Positions 1 through 9,084 of a stretch of 64,000 nucleotides of DNA are shown here, piece by piece. The DNA is from CANIGN01 sp041391385. GTDB lineage: Bacteria; Bdellovibrionota; UBA2428. The notes under the pieces are model-generated. The model saw only the letters and a program-made list of their open reading frames with translations. It did not search any database and was not told the origin of the DNA. The position numbers were made by a program, and so were the translations under genes. Numbering within the stretch: position 1 is the stretch's first letter; every line of letters starts with the position of its first letter. Where the stretch lies: positions 248,001 through 312,000 of the forward strand of contig JAWKOD010000004.1 of assembly GCA_041391385.1 (NCBI GenBank). Direction: 5' to 3'.

Positions 1-2
1 AA

Positions 3-830
3 GTGAACGTGTTTGTGAATACTGGGATTGCTGCTGATTTAGTACAGGGTAGCGTGACATGGCTGAACTACGCTTATCGATTGCTTCACTTTCCTCTTGG
101 AGTTTTTGGGGTTTCTTTGTTTATGGCTGCTTTGCCTAAGTTGTCCGAGTTAGCTTCAGACCGACCTGCTTTTGAAGGAACGCTGAAGGAAGCTTCTGGC
201 TTGTCTCTCTATGTGAGTATCGGCGCAGCTGCGGGACTTTTTGTTTTTGCAGAGCCCTTGGTGGCTATATTGTTTGAACATGGGCGATTTGTAGCAATTG
301 ATGTGCAGCAATCAGCGAGAGCACTTCAGGCCTATTCTCTTGGGTTAATTGCATTTAACCTCAATAAGATATTAACGTCTGCTTTTTTTGCACTTGAAAG
401 TATGTGGACACCGGCCTTGCTCTCTTCGTTATCAATCGTAGCTAATTACTTTTTCTCTTCTTATCTTTCTAAAATTTTTGGTCATGCAGGGATTGCTTTG
501 AGTGTAAGTTTAACAGCGCTCTTAACTACTATTACACTTTTTTTCTTTTTAAGAAGAAAAGGGGTTATTGTGCCGCTTTCTTGGTTGTTGCGAGTGTTGA
601 GTATTTCGCTCCTTTGTACTTCACCTATGTTTTTATTTTATCTAGCTTCAGGCCCTCGTTATATCTGGATGCTAAAAAGAATCAATTTGCCTTTGGGAAT
701 TTTAGGGCTTTTGTTCTTAATGGCATTAGTCGGTTCGGCGTTTCTGATTTTAAGTATTCTCTTCTTAAAAGAGGGGCGTGTCTTTTATGAACAGATACTC
801 AAGCCCAAGCTTTCTAAGTATATTAAGTAG
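3..830 (+). CDS. murJ: Lipid II flippase MurJ, C-terminal part (5' end outside window)
   Basis: The reading frame enters from beyond the left edge, so only the last ~275 residues are seen. They fit MurJ/MviN, the inner-membrane flippase of the MOP superfamily that moves lipid II for peptidoglycan synthesis; the full protein is normally about 500 residues with up to 14 helices. The conserved block YAYRLLHFPLGVFGVSLF followed by LPKLSE lies at residues ~23-50 of the visible part. About seven hydrophobic segments follow, then a basic tail (LKPKLSKYIK). The GTG at position 3 is not a credible start, because the homology clearly begins in mid-protein. No obvious terminator separates it from the lipoprotein gene 130 bp downstream. 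Confidence 0.9.
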   Translation: MNVFVNTGIAADLVQGSVTWLNYAYRLLHFPLGVFGVSLFMAALPKLSELASDRPAFEGTLKEASGLSLYVSIGAAAGLFVFAEPLVAILFEHGRFVAIDVQQSARALQAYSLGLIAFNLNKILTSAFFALESMWTPALLSSLSIVANYFFSSYLSKIFGHAGIALSVSLTALLTTITLFFFLRRKGVIVPLSWLLRVLSISLLCTSPMFLFYLASGPRYIWMLKRINLPLGILGLLFLMALVGSAFLILSILFLKEGRVFYEQILKPKLSKYIK

Positions 831-960
831 CTGTTAACTGTTTCTTAATAAAGCGTCAAAATAATCACACAAGATTAATCCTACTTCTATATTTTAGTGG
901 CAGATTGAGGGCATGGTTCATCTTAAGAAGTAACAGCTGCGAGATTAGGGGGTTCTTCTT

Positions 961-2070
961 ATGTTCATTCTTTTTCTTATCTTGTTTCTGGGAGCTTGTG
1001 GAAAATTACCAAATTATGAAGTGAATAGTGCCGTATTTGGTTTTTCGGTTTCAGGTGAAATTAATCCTAAAGTAGATATTCTGTTTGTCGTTGATAACAG
1101 TGGGTCGATGTCTGGAAATCAAAGTGTTCTTTCAGCTAGTATGGCAGATTTTATTGATAATTTTTCCACCAAGAATTTAGAGTTCCACATAGGGGTTATT
1201 TCTACAGATCAGTACTGCAATCCTAGCGTTCACTCTCCTGTTCCCAACAATTCAACATGCGCCAGTTACTGGAGTACGGGAGCCTATAGTGGATTATATA
1301 ATAATAGATATGGGTCTTTGTTGAGCAAAACGAGCGGTGAAAAATTTCTAACCTGGCTAAGTTCAAACTATATTGGAAAATTTGAGGATAACGTTCTTCT
1401 GGGAACTTCGGGGAGTGGCTCGGAAATGCCTATTTTATCTGCGACAACAGCGCTTGAAGATCCTCTGCTTACAGGGTGGAATAATGGTTTTTTTCGTTCA
1501 GAGTCTTTTTTATCAATCATTATGGTTACAGATGAGGACGAAAGCAGTACGGAGGGACCTCAAACAAAATTATATAGCGGCTCAAATTTAACACCTATGA
1601 ATAATCGAATTGATGCCTTTGTGGATGCTGTAAAAAGTATCAAAGGCGCTTCGCTCCCCTTGTTTAGTGTTGATGTTATTGCAAGATCACCCTCAACTTC
1701 TACGTGTGCTGGTAATGCAGATAAGGCTTATGGATTGGACTACATGGTTCAACGGATAAATGCTCAATACCCAGCTGCAATTGGAGAGCTCGACAAAGCG
1801 CGTTTTTCGAGTATTTGTACAAATTTTTCATCCGCACTCCAAGATATAGGAGCTTCTATTGTTCTTTCGAATGCTCGATTAAGTCTGACCCAAGCACCAG
1901 CAAACCCTGCTGAGATTTACGTCACGAATAACGGGATTTCAGTCCCTAATGATACGGTGAATGGGTGGGCGTATTTTGCGTCGGAAAACTATATTCAATT
2001 CTATGGTTCTGAGATCCCTTCTGTAGGTGATCAGATTGTTGTTCAATATACTCCTGGAGAGCCGATATAA
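961..2070 (+). CDS. VWA-domain lipoprotein, paralogue 1
   Basis: Exported lipoprotein of 369 residues. The N-terminus is a short signal peptide with lipobox LGAC (lipidated Cys13). A von Willebrand factor A domain starts at ~residue 38; the metal-binding MIDAS motif is DNSGSM (Asp45, Ser47, Ser49), and VTDEDES further on fits a later MIDAS segment. VWA domains bind partner proteins through a divalent metal; no partner can be named. The last ~70 residues (from NARLSL) form a separate conserved tail containing NGW and IQFYG that is shared with the gene just downstream. Start chosen at ATG 961, about 8 bp after a GGGGG stretch. The function is unknown; adhesion or envelope assembly are guesses. 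Confidence 0.8.
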   Translation: MFILFLILFLGACGKLPNYEVNSAVFGFSVSGEINPKVDILFVVDNSGSMSGNQSVLSASMADFIDNFSTKNLEFHIGVISTDQYCNPSVHSPVPNNSTCASYWSTGAYSGLYNNRYGSLLSKTSGEKFLTWLSSNYIGKFEDNVLLGTSGSGSEMPILSATTALEDPLLTGWNNGFFRSESFLSIIMVTDEDESSTEGPQTKLYSGSNLTPMNNRIDAFVDAVKSIKGASLPLFSVDVIARSPSTSTCAGNADKAYGLDYMVQRINAQYPAAIGELDKARFSSICTNFSSALQDIGASIVLSNARLSLTQAPANPAEIYVTNNGISVPNDTVNGWAYFASENYIQFYGSEIPSVGDQIVVQYTPGEPI

Positions 2071-2209
2071 AGGACTTTCCAGTGGAGCTTTATAAAACTT
2101 TAATGCAAATTACATAGAAGATTTATTCACAGCCGCTTATTTTCTGGAACAGTCATAGCATAGGTTTTTACGATTCTACTCTTAAGTGAGTAATCGAGAA
2201 GGAGCAAAT

Positions 2210-3544
2210 ATGTTGTACGTTGGAGGAAGAGCTAACCAAGTAGGTTTCCTTTTCCAATTTTCAATTATCATTGGGATTGGACTCACTTCCTGTGGAAAAT
2301 TGCCTGATTATCAGGTCTTGGGAACTCAGGATGCATTTGTAGCATCTGCAGAAGTGAACCCAAATATAGATCTTTTATTCGTTATTGATAATAGTGGTTC
2401 TATGGCAAGGGATCAGCAGGTATTAGCTGATAGCTTCAGCGATTTTATTAGTAACTTTACAGATAAAAATCTGCAATACAATATCGGGATTATCTCAACA
2501 GACTCATGTCCGAACGATTCTACTTGTACATCAAATCACTGGAATCCACGAGCATCCTCTGGTACTCGTTACCCCGGGATATTGAACAGTGGCAGAGGAA
2601 GTCTTCTCACTCGTTACGATATAAATGGAACTTTCTTTCCAAATGCAGCTTCAGTTCCCGTGTCTTATAATCCGTTGAAGTTTTTAGCTTGGGACGTGGA
2701 TTCAAACCCTGCTACCGCCAAAGCTTTGACAATTGCGCGCTTTACGAACAACTCTGAATTAGGTGTTACGGCTTCTGGCTCAGAGGCACCTTTGAGTACA
2801 ATTACATCTGCTATAGCGCAGAAGGACGTCTATAATGATGGTTTCTTTAGAGCGAGCGCCTTTACAGCAATTATTATTGTTACAGATGAGGATGAATCTT
2901 ATGGCTGGGCTGGAACGCCTTCAGCGGGTGGACACTCGACGCAAGACTATCTTTCCGGACGTGTGGCAGAGAGTTGCAATGGTTTAACGACGCTTCAGTG
3001 TGAAGCCTTAGGCGAAGACTCTGGTGGAACTCTTAATAGTTCTGATCAGAATGCTCGAGTAGGTGCATTCTTTACAGCTTTAGAATCTTTAAAGGGAACA
3101 GGGCTAGATAATTTTAGTCTAAACGTGGTTGCGGTACCTCACGATAGTACCAGTTGTGTTATTGATTCAGTTCCTGAGACTGCAGACAACTTTGAGCCTG
3201 CCCTAACGCTCTATCGTGTAGTGGAAGATGTTAAGTCTACATACGGCACACTAGGTTCTGGCAAGGAAAAGGCAACTTTTACAGATATCTGTACAAATTT
3301 CGCTCCAGCTTTGGATCAAATTGCGTCGGATATTGTTGAGGCAAATGCTCGCTATCAACTTGATCAACCTCCTGCAAATCCTGCAGAAGTCTACGTTTAT
3401 GTGAATGGACTTCAAGTTACGAGATCGATTGTGAATGGATGGGACTACGACGAAGTAGATAATGCCATCCAGTTTTATGGAACAGCAGTTCCAAGTGTAG
3501 GCGATACTGTTTCGATCGATTATGTTCCAGGTGCACCTATTTAA
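2210..3544 (+). CDS. VWA-domain lipoprotein, paralogue 2
   Basis: A 444-residue paralogue of the upstream VWA lipoprotein. ATG 2210 is preferred to the GTG at 2186 because an AAGGAG ribosome site (2199-2204) sits 5 bp upstream. The signal peptide ends in lipobox LTSC (Cys28) and is followed by GKLPDYQ, nearly the same as GKLPNYE in paralogue 1. The MIDAS motif is DNSGSM (Asp60), with IVTDEDES later. Compared with paralogue 1 it carries insertions in the middle of the VWA domain (around residues 100-170 and 240-280). The C-terminal tail again has NARY, PANPAEVYV, NGW and IQFYG. The pair probably arose by tandem duplication. The roughly 140-bp gap suggests its own promoter or a loosely coupled transcript. 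Confidence 0.8.
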   Translation: MLYVGGRANQVGFLFQFSIIIGIGLTSCGKLPDYQVLGTQDAFVASAEVNPNIDLLFVIDNSGSMARDQQVLADSFSDFISNFTDKNLQYNIGIISTDSCPNDSTCTSNHWNPRASSGTRYPGILNSGRGSLLTRYDINGTFFPNAASVPVSYNPLKFLAWDVDSNPATAKALTIARFTNNSELGVTASGSEAPLSTITSAIAQKDVYNDGFFRASAFTAIIIVTDEDESYGWAGTPSAGGHSTQDYLSGRVAESCNGLTTLQCEALGEDSGGTLNSSDQNARVGAFFTALESLKGTGLDNFSLNVVAVPHDSTSCVIDSVPETADNFEPALTLYRVVEDVKSTYGTLGSGKEKATFTDICTNFAPALDQIASDIVEANARYQLDQPPANPAEVYVYVNGLQVTRSIVNGWDYDEVDNAIQFYGTAVPSVGDTVSIDYVPGAPI

Positions 3545-3558
3545 GTGCTACTGATATT

Positions 3559-5403
3559 TTAGTCTTGAAGATTCGCAGGCTCCTTGATTGATAGTTTCCA
3601 CAAGCGAGCCTGCTTTTTAAATCCGACACTTTGGGTTTCGATTAGCTTAGCAATAAAGGGTGTGTTCTCGGGGAGTGGCGAGCCCGCACTCATCACCTCG
3701 GCTACTGGTGCGGTATCTATGTACAAGAGGTTCACGTTCGAAGAAATCCTAAGTACCTCCTGAAGCTCCTTTTGATTATTCAAGAGCATTTGTGCGGGTA
3801 GTGTGCTCATGCCTAGGGCAATAAAAGGTGCCGTCATAGTGCTAATTAAGATGTCGTTTTCATTGAAATTTCTTTTTTTGTAGCTTTGAGAGACAAAGCG
3901 TTCGACCCGATTAAAGAGACCGATGTAGGTGTAGTTATTTCGCTGAGTTTCATGAATTGAAAATAAAAATATAAGGAGTGATGCTACGAATAGATTCCTT
4001 GTAGAAATAAGTTTCTCAGCAACTACAAAAACTAAGAGAGAGAATAGCACAAAGACATCAAGAAAGAGTCTTGAGTAAACAGCATAAGCGGCTTCACCCG
4101 CAACATAAAAGATAAGAAGTACTAAGTGTGAGGCTACGGCTAAACAAGAAACTATCATAAGAGAGTTGAGCTTTGGTGTTTTTTTAAATTTAAAACAAAA
4201 AATAGCAAAGCCTATAAAAAAGGCTGGAATAATCCAAGGTGAGAAAAATTGTAAGTTTTTATCAATCGCGCAACAAGCATGGCTAAAAGAAATTAAGTTG
4301 GGCAACAGATAACTGAGGTTAAAAGCACCATCGATGCTTTGTTTTATGCCCCCAGGGTAGGAGTTGAAAAAATTGCTGAGTTCTCCATGAGCAATGATTC
4401 TCTGCCAAAAGAAGGGGAGTGAGCAAAGAAGACTTAGCGGTATGAAAATTTTGTGTTTGGAATAAATAGAGCGGATCTCTTTTTTAACTGTCCATAAAAA
4501 GAATAGAGCAATACAGAAAAGCGGAAGTATTGCTTCATAACGAGTATGTAAGCAAGTAACGAAGGTTAAAAGGTAAAACAAGAAGTGCTCGATTTTGCGT
4601 TTCTCTAGGTAGAGATTCATGAAGTAAATATTTGCGATGAGAAGTGTGAGGAAAAGCGATTCAAGGCCAGCAGAACGAAAACTCATGAGAAGAACGGGAT
4701 GCGCACAAACGAGAAGGAGTGCCGAAATTTTTGCCAATAGGGGTTTTTTATGTAGAAGCTGCATTAGAAAATAAACAAAGAAGAAGAATGCTATGAGGTT
4801 GACGATAAAGAGGTTCTCTAGGGAATATCCCTTAAGTGAATGAAGGATGGATGCTAGAAAAGCGAGCAGTTGGGGCCTGAGGGGCATTGCTTTTCCATAA
4901 ATTGTTGCAATTCCATTTTCATAGCTAATTCCATTTGTAACTGTTGCTTCTTTAAGTTGAAAAAAGGAAAGAGAATTAGAAGCGATAAGAGACTCGTCTG
5001 CTTGAACTCGCACATTGGCTTTAATGGCTGTAGCAATAAGAACGGTGCTTAAAAGAGCTATTAAAAGGGGTGAGCGGGAGTCATGTAGAAACTTTTTGAA
5101 GTTACTCCAATTAGGAAACTCTAAGAGGAGCGTACTCATCCATAAGGCACCCAAGGTTAAGAGTACATAGTAGGTAGCATTGTAAAATAAAAACTCAGTG
5201 TATTGAATCTTGCTAACGCTGAGAATAGCGAGCACACATACGACTAGAAGAGGTACAAGGGTGCTGAATTTACTTTGAGCTTCTGTTTTCACTTCCTTAT
5301 TAAAAAACCAAGCGTATGAAAACTCAAGGAAGGAGTGTCGACTCAAGCTTACAAAAAAGCACTGTGTCTTTCTCGAAGGCTTGCTTGAGTCGACCAACTT
5401 CAT
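3559..5403 (-). CDS. Polytopic membrane protein, GT-C glycosyltransferase-like (ArnT/PMT type)
   Basis: A 614-residue protein with about eleven to twelve hydrophobic segments. The general layout of a first membrane helix, a long loop containing an acidic pair (ADES, ~residue 135) and then many closely spaced helices resembles GT-C glycosyltransferases such as ArnT/PMT, which transfer sugars from polyprenyl-phosphate carriers on the periplasmic face. A soluble C-terminal tail of ~110 residues follows the last helix, as in that class. No specific substrate can be read. The start codon abuts the stop of the upstream NlpC/P60 gene (no gap), so the two are very likely co-transcribed. The N-terminal 30 residues are not hydrophobic and a later start is possible. 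The GT-C assignment is inference from topology. Confidence 0.55.
   Translation of the reverse strand: MKLVDSSKPSRKTQCFFVSLSRHSFLEFSYAWFFNKEVKTEAQSKFSTLVPLLVVCVLAILSVSKIQYTEFLFYNATYYVLLTLGALWMSTLLLEFPNWSNFKKFLHDSRSPLLIALLSTVLIATAIKANVRVQADESLIASNSLSFFQLKEATVTNGISYENGIATIYGKAMPLRPQLLAFLASILHSLKGYSLENLFIVNLIAFFFFVYFLMQLLHKKPLLAKISALLLVCAHPVLLMSFRSAGLESLFLTLLIANIYFMNLYLEKRKIEHFLFYLLTFVTCLHTRYEAILPLFCIALFFLWTVKKEIRSIYSKHKIFIPLSLLCSLPFFWQRIIAHGELSNFFNSYPGGIKQSIDGAFNLSYLLPNLISFSHACCAIDKNLQFFSPWIIPAFFIGFAIFCFKFKKTPKLNSLMIVSCLAVASHLVLLIFYVAGEAAYAVYSRLFLDVFVLFSLLVFVVAEKLISTRNLFVASLLIFLFSIHETQRNNYTYIGLFNRVERFVSQSYKKRNFNENDILISTMTAPFIALGMSTLPAQMLLNNQKELQEVLRISSNVNLLYIDTAPVAEVMSAGSPLPENTPFIAKLIETQSVGFKKQARLWKLSIKEPANLQD
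3575..3618 (+). terminator. Putative rho-independent terminator after the VWA pair
   Basis: An 8-bp perfect stem GCAGGCTC (3575-3582) with GAGCCTGC (3606-3613), loop of 23 nt, followed directly by TTTTT (3614-3618). It lies 30 bp after the stop of the second VWA gene and inside the 3' end of the convergent membrane-protein gene. Confidence 0.5.
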
Positions 5404-6045
5404 TTATTTCAGGCGGATGGTTTTGTAGCCTTTGTTTTTGAGATAGGTGTAACTTTTTCGTGCATAACCTATTCCGTATTTTTTTCCTCTAGCTTCTACT
5501 GTAACGACACCACTGTTGTCCGTTTTTGAGACTAGAAATATATGCCCACCTTTTGAAGTCCGGTAAACCATGGCGTCTCCTGGAAGAGCTTGGTCGTAGG
5601 GGGTTTTGTCGAGTCGAGTCCAGGGATAGCCTGCATCCTGTGCCTTGATGAACTCAGATGTGGTTAATCTTTTGTTAGAAGGTAAGGATACGTTCGTTTC
5701 TATAACTTTTGGGTAGCCCCATGATTTTTGTGCAAAACCTGAGCAGTCGGCACCTAGTATTTTTCTGTTAACTGGGGACCAACGCGAGCCTCCCCATACG
5801 TAGGGCGAGCCTACGCCAGAATCTGCATATTTAAGAATGTCATTTGCACTTCTGTTTTTGGAAGTTTCTTGGGCACTTCCTCTGAGTAGGGCTGAGGCGC
5901 GTCTGCCCGAGCTTTCACTCCTGCGTGAGTTTAGAGCAACCCGAGAGTTCTCTGGGCTTTTTGCCGTGCTGCGTGTTGTTCTGTGGCCTAAGGCGTTTGC
6001 CTCAAGTGACAGAATAAGAACTATGGGAACGACTAGCTTTTTCAT
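5404..6045 (-). CDS. Secreted NlpC/P60-family peptidase
   Basis: Exported protein of 213 residues. It has a signal peptide (residues 1-19), a basic Ser/Arg-rich linker to ~65, and an NlpC/P60 domain. The domain shows the typical YVWGGSRW block, the nucleophile in GADCSGF (Cys101) and the catalytic histidine in GGHIFLV (His168). The preceding PGDAMVYR block is also usual for the family. NlpC/P60 enzymes cleave cell-wall peptides, usually D-Glu-diaminopimelate bonds, in the periplasm or outside the cell. In a predator, prey-wall remodelling would be an alternative to self-wall turnover. The gene runs directly into the membrane glycosyltransferase-like gene and is 15 bp from the gene upstream, suggesting a three-gene operon. 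Confidence 0.8.
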   Translation of the reverse strand: MKKLVVPIVLILSLEANALGHRTTRSTAKSPENSRVALNSRRSESSGRRASALLRGSAQETSKNRSANDILKYADSGVGSPYVWGGSRWSPVNRKILGADCSGFAQKSWGYPKVIETNVSLPSNKRLTTSEFIKAQDAGYPWTRLDKTPYDQALPGDAMVYRTSKGGHIFLVSKTDNSGVVTVEARGKKYGIGYARKSYTYLKNKGYKTIRLK

Positions 6046-6060
6046 ATTTCCTCCTTGGAA

Positions 6061-7203
6061 TTATTGCTCTCCTAAGTCAGTTTGGAGAACGTCAAAACTT
6101 GCTTTCCCTCCTTGTTGTGTCGTTGCTGTTTCGGCAAGTTGAAAAACTTTTGACTGATGAAAGAACAGATCTTGCTCTACGATGACGTTTTCTTTTCTAC
6201 GCATATTAGTTCGCGCTTTTACAGAAGCATCTTTTGGGTCGATTAAAACTACTTGGCGTGGGAGCTTAAGTTCTAGGTCTGCTTCAAGGTCAAGAGCGAC
6301 AAGTCCATTATTAAGAACACGGTAACCCGTAAGTCGTGTAATATCTTCTTGAGTTTGAAGGGTATTGACGACACCCATTGAGTTAATCTCCTCTAACTGA
6401 ATATTTTTAACGTCTGAACTTTCATCCGAAACAGATGTGCGCAGATAGTTTCCATTTTTTAAAGGAAAACCAGGAAGCTTTAAAGTTTGCTGAGCCCCTT
6501 CCTTTAGAAAGTGAAACTCATTTTCGCTTAAGCCTTTGAAAAGGAGTCCATCACCAAAACTTTGCATGACGAGGGATTGAGCTGCCCCGTGAGTTGCTCT
6601 ATCAGAGAAACTAAAGGTGCCTTTTTGTGTCCATGGGTTTTGCATTTGGTTTTCGCTTAACTTCCAAATTTCGTAATAGGGGTAAGTGGATCCAGACTCT
6701 GGATTATATTGACGAGATAAGAGTGTAACTTGCCCTTCAGAATCGAGGCTGAGCCCTAGCGCTTGGCGGTTTTTAGGGTACTTGCGGCTATAGGATTGCT
6801 CTTTTGGATCTATAGGATAAAAGTTAATTCGGTTATTTTCATTGTCCAAAACTGCAATTTCGTTGCGATTTTGAAGATAAACAAAAGCAGCAGGTCCAAG
6901 TTTGGGCATATCTTTTTCTTTGGAGATACCAAGCTGTGTAGGTCCAGAGCCTGAGGATATACCCGAGATAAGCTTTTTCTTTGTTTTGATTCCAAACTCA
7001 CTCGTAAGTGATTGAGTCTTCTTAAAAACTCCTAAGTTTGGAATATATCGATTAAACAAAGACTTCTTTGATGAAGAATTGCTGGTGCCCAAGGGGCTCC
7101 TTGAGCTTTCTTCTGGCTTAGTGGCACCAGACTCATCTTTCAGGGTCATGGCAAAAGCCATAAATAATAGAAATAAAAAAACCGTCCATTGTGCTTTTTT
7201 CAT
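6061..7203 (-). CDS. Exported or signal-anchored protein of unknown function
   Basis: A 380-residue protein that I do not recognise. A hydrophobic N-terminal segment (residues 5-20) acts as signal peptide or anchor. A Ser/Lys-rich low-complexity stretch follows to about residue 80. From ~100 on the sequence is rich in short beta-strand-like repeats (FVYLQNRNEIAVLDNENN, QALGLSLDSEGQVTLLS and similar), which suggests a beta-propeller or related fold; this is inference from pattern only. It is the first gene of the probable operon with the NlpC/P60 peptidase (15-bp gap) and the membrane glycosyltransferase-like gene, so a role in wall or surface-polysaccharide handling is plausible but unproven. 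Confidence 0.6.
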   Translation of the reverse strand: MKKAQWTVFLFLLFMAFAMTLKDESGATKPEESSRSPLGTSNSSSKKSLFNRYIPNLGVFKKTQSLTSEFGIKTKKKLISGISSGSGPTQLGISKEKDMPKLGPAAFVYLQNRNEIAVLDNENNRINFYPIDPKEQSYSRKYPKNRQALGLSLDSEGQVTLLSRQYNPESGSTYPYYEIWKLSENQMQNPWTQKGTFSFSDRATHGAAQSLVMQSFGDGLLFKGLSENEFHFLKEGAQQTLKLPGFPLKNGNYLRTSVSDESSDVKNIQLEEINSMGVVNTLQTQEDITRLTGYRVLNNGLVALDLEADLELKLPRQVVLIDPKDASVKARTNMRRKENVIVEQDLFFHQSKVFQLAETATTQQGGKASFDVLQTDLGEQ

Positions 7204-7338
7204 CTTACGTACCTCAAATCAAAGCAGTTTAATTAAAATGTGGCCCTTAGGGTGCATAAGTTGTGCCAGGCTCTATGGGGTAAATTTTGGGAGTTCATGA
7301 AAAAGAATGGACGCTCAGATTTTGGGAGCGCAAAAATG

Positions 7339-7725
7339 TTAAACAGCGATAAGGACTAAAACAAGCATAAGTATATTTAAGGCTACCGCAAGAGGATGGA
7401 GCCATTTCATGTCTAGACTTTGGTTTAGGTAGGCTTCACGTATTTGTGGACTTAGGTAAAAGAATCCAATGAGTGCAATGAGTGTTGCAAAGAGTAAAAT
7501 CAAAAGTTTTTTACGCTTTGATAGAAAGTCTAAAGTTAAAAGAGCAAAGCCGCAAAATATGCCTACTGCATAGTAAATCGGGAAGAGTTGGTTTTGGAGA
7601 CCAGCTGCGTCTGCTTTGGGAAGGTGACGAAAAATTTGAGGAGCAATTACGCCTGAAAAAAAGAGAATACTTCCTAACCATAAACCAGAAAATATTCTGT
7701 AAAGCTTAGCAAGAATTTTAGACAT
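7339..7725 (-). CDS. DUF4149-type small membrane protein
   Basis: A 128-residue protein with four membrane segments. The pattern of a first helix with GLWLGSILFFSG followed by APQIFRHLP matches DUF4149/TMEM205-like proteins, whose function is unknown. An upstream ATG at 7737 exists, but ATG 7725 is preferred: its first base is the last base of the TAA stop of the upstream gene (a TAATG overlap), the usual sign of translational coupling. That ties it to the DUF6178 gene. Confidence 0.65.
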   Translation of the reverse strand: MSKILAKLYRIFSGLWLGSILFFSGVIAPQIFRHLPKADAAGLQNQLFPIYYAVGIFCGFALLTLDFLSKRKKLLILLFATLIALIGFFYLSPQIREAYLNQSLDMKWLHPLAVALNILMLVLVLIAV

Positions 7726-9053
7726 TACATTTTCCATCTAAGTGCTTTAAAGAATTTAGGCTCGGCTGTTTTTCCGCTCGCCAACTGAGCCGTTAAGGAG
7801 TCAATGAAGTCCTTTGTCCTACGTTCAAAAAGTGAACGAGCAGGTGCGGGAATTTTTTCAGAGACAAGCTTAATAATCTTCATTGCGCTTTCCTCATTCC
7901 ACTGTCCTTTAATCTCTTCGTATTCTTCGAGAGATATTTTTGCTGCAGAAAACTCTCGTCCACTCGATTGTCTGAAGAGAGCTGTGTTGAGACGAATCCA
8001 TGCTGATTCATTTTTTTCATAAGCTTCAGTAGGAGAGAGGAGAGATGCTCCTATGCTTTCTTGAAAGAAGTGAGCAAGAATGCCCATAGCGCCAAGTTGA
8101 TCAGCTGTACGATGAAGTGTTTCAAGCGTGAAGTGTGTAAATCTCTCTAAGCCAAGGTCGTTGAGAACTTCTTGTTGGTCCAATGTAGGGTGTCGTCCTT
8201 TAAGTGAATTGAGGAGTTCTCTTTCTGAAGTGTCGAAGAGGTATTCGGGAAATTTATTTTTAATTTCACTCGCTGCACGACAAAGGTCTTGGACAAGTGT
8301 CCAGCCAAGGCGGGTAATTTCAAAAATAGGTTGAACTTTAAGGTCTTCTGCAGCTTTTTTTTCATCAGCGCTCGACAGATAAAGGAGGCCAAGGTCGAGG
8401 TAAGCTCGCGTTCTAGCGGCAGAATCTTTGAGTGGGTCAAGACCCTCATTGAGCATATCTTCGGCTGTAAAAACAGCGTTTACAGTTCGAACGACTTCCA
8501 TGCGTATGAGTTCAAGCATGTGTGGGTTTTCTACATTAAAAAGTGCTTTTTTGAAAAAACCCTCATCCGTTACAGCTTTTGCTATAGGCTGTGGGAGAAA
8601 GTCTTCATTTCCTAATGTCTCTATGAGTGGGCTATCTTCTTTAACGTGCTTTTCGAGCGGATGAGCTTGAAGTTGTTTCTTGAGTTCCGGTGCACTGATT
8701 CTTGAGAAAAACTTTAGAGCATCTTCTCGTTCAACAAATCCAAGTTCTTCGATACGAGCTTTCTTGATTTGATAACCGAATTCCTCAAGGTCGTTTTTGT
8801 TTTCCCATTTTAGGCTTTCTAAATGTCGGCGCATCAGATCGATGTTTGAAGCGGAGAGTTTGTTGAGCCAATGGAAAATACGATCTCTGAGATCATTATC
8901 GGTCGTTTTTAATATTAAAGCGTATTTGTTGTCAGGGGTGATGATGAGTTTTGCTTCGTCAACTTCAGGTGGTTCTTGAGGGTCAAAGTCTATAACTTCC
9001 ATTACGTTAAAGAGAGCTAGAGTGATAACTTCGAGACAAACAATATCTTTCAT
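7725..9053 (-). CDS. DUF6178-like protein, N-terminus lost through frame disruption
   Basis: An open frame of 442 codons of cytoplasmic, mostly helical, acidic protein. From about residue 18 the order of blocks (IDFDPQEPPEVDE, then a helix ending SLKWEN, then LGFVEREDALKFF) resembles DUF6178 proteins found mainly in deltaproteobacteria. The annotated start is doubtful, because the typical N-terminal DUF6178 segment with LDCW lies just upstream in another frame (see 9085-9309). So this is either a frameshifted or decayed gene or one with a sequence error at about 9055-9110. The function of the family is unknown. It is translationally coupled to the DUF4149 gene. Confidence 0.55.
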   Translation of the reverse strand: MKDIVCLEVITLALFNVMEVIDFDPQEPPEVDEAKLIITPDNKYALILKTTDNDLRDRIFHWLNKLSASNIDLMRRHLESLKWENKNDLEEFGYQIKKARIEELGFVEREDALKFFSRISAPELKKQLQAHPLEKHVKEDSPLIETLGNEDFLPQPIAKAVTDEGFFKKALFNVENPHMLELIRMEVVRTVNAVFTAEDMLNEGLDPLKDSAARTRAYLDLGLLYLSSADEKKAAEDLKVQPIFEITRLGWTLVQDLCRAASEIKNKFPEYLFDTSERELLNSLKGRHPTLDQQEVLNDLGLERFTHFTLETLHRTADQLGAMGILAHFFQESIGASLLSPTEAYEKNESAWIRLNTALFRQSSGREFSAAKISLEEYEEIKGQWNEESAMKIIKLVSEKIPAPARSLFERRTKDFIDSLTAQLASGKTAEPKFFKALRWKM

Positions 9054-9084
9054 GAGCTCGTTAAGTTTTCAGGTGTGGTGTATG

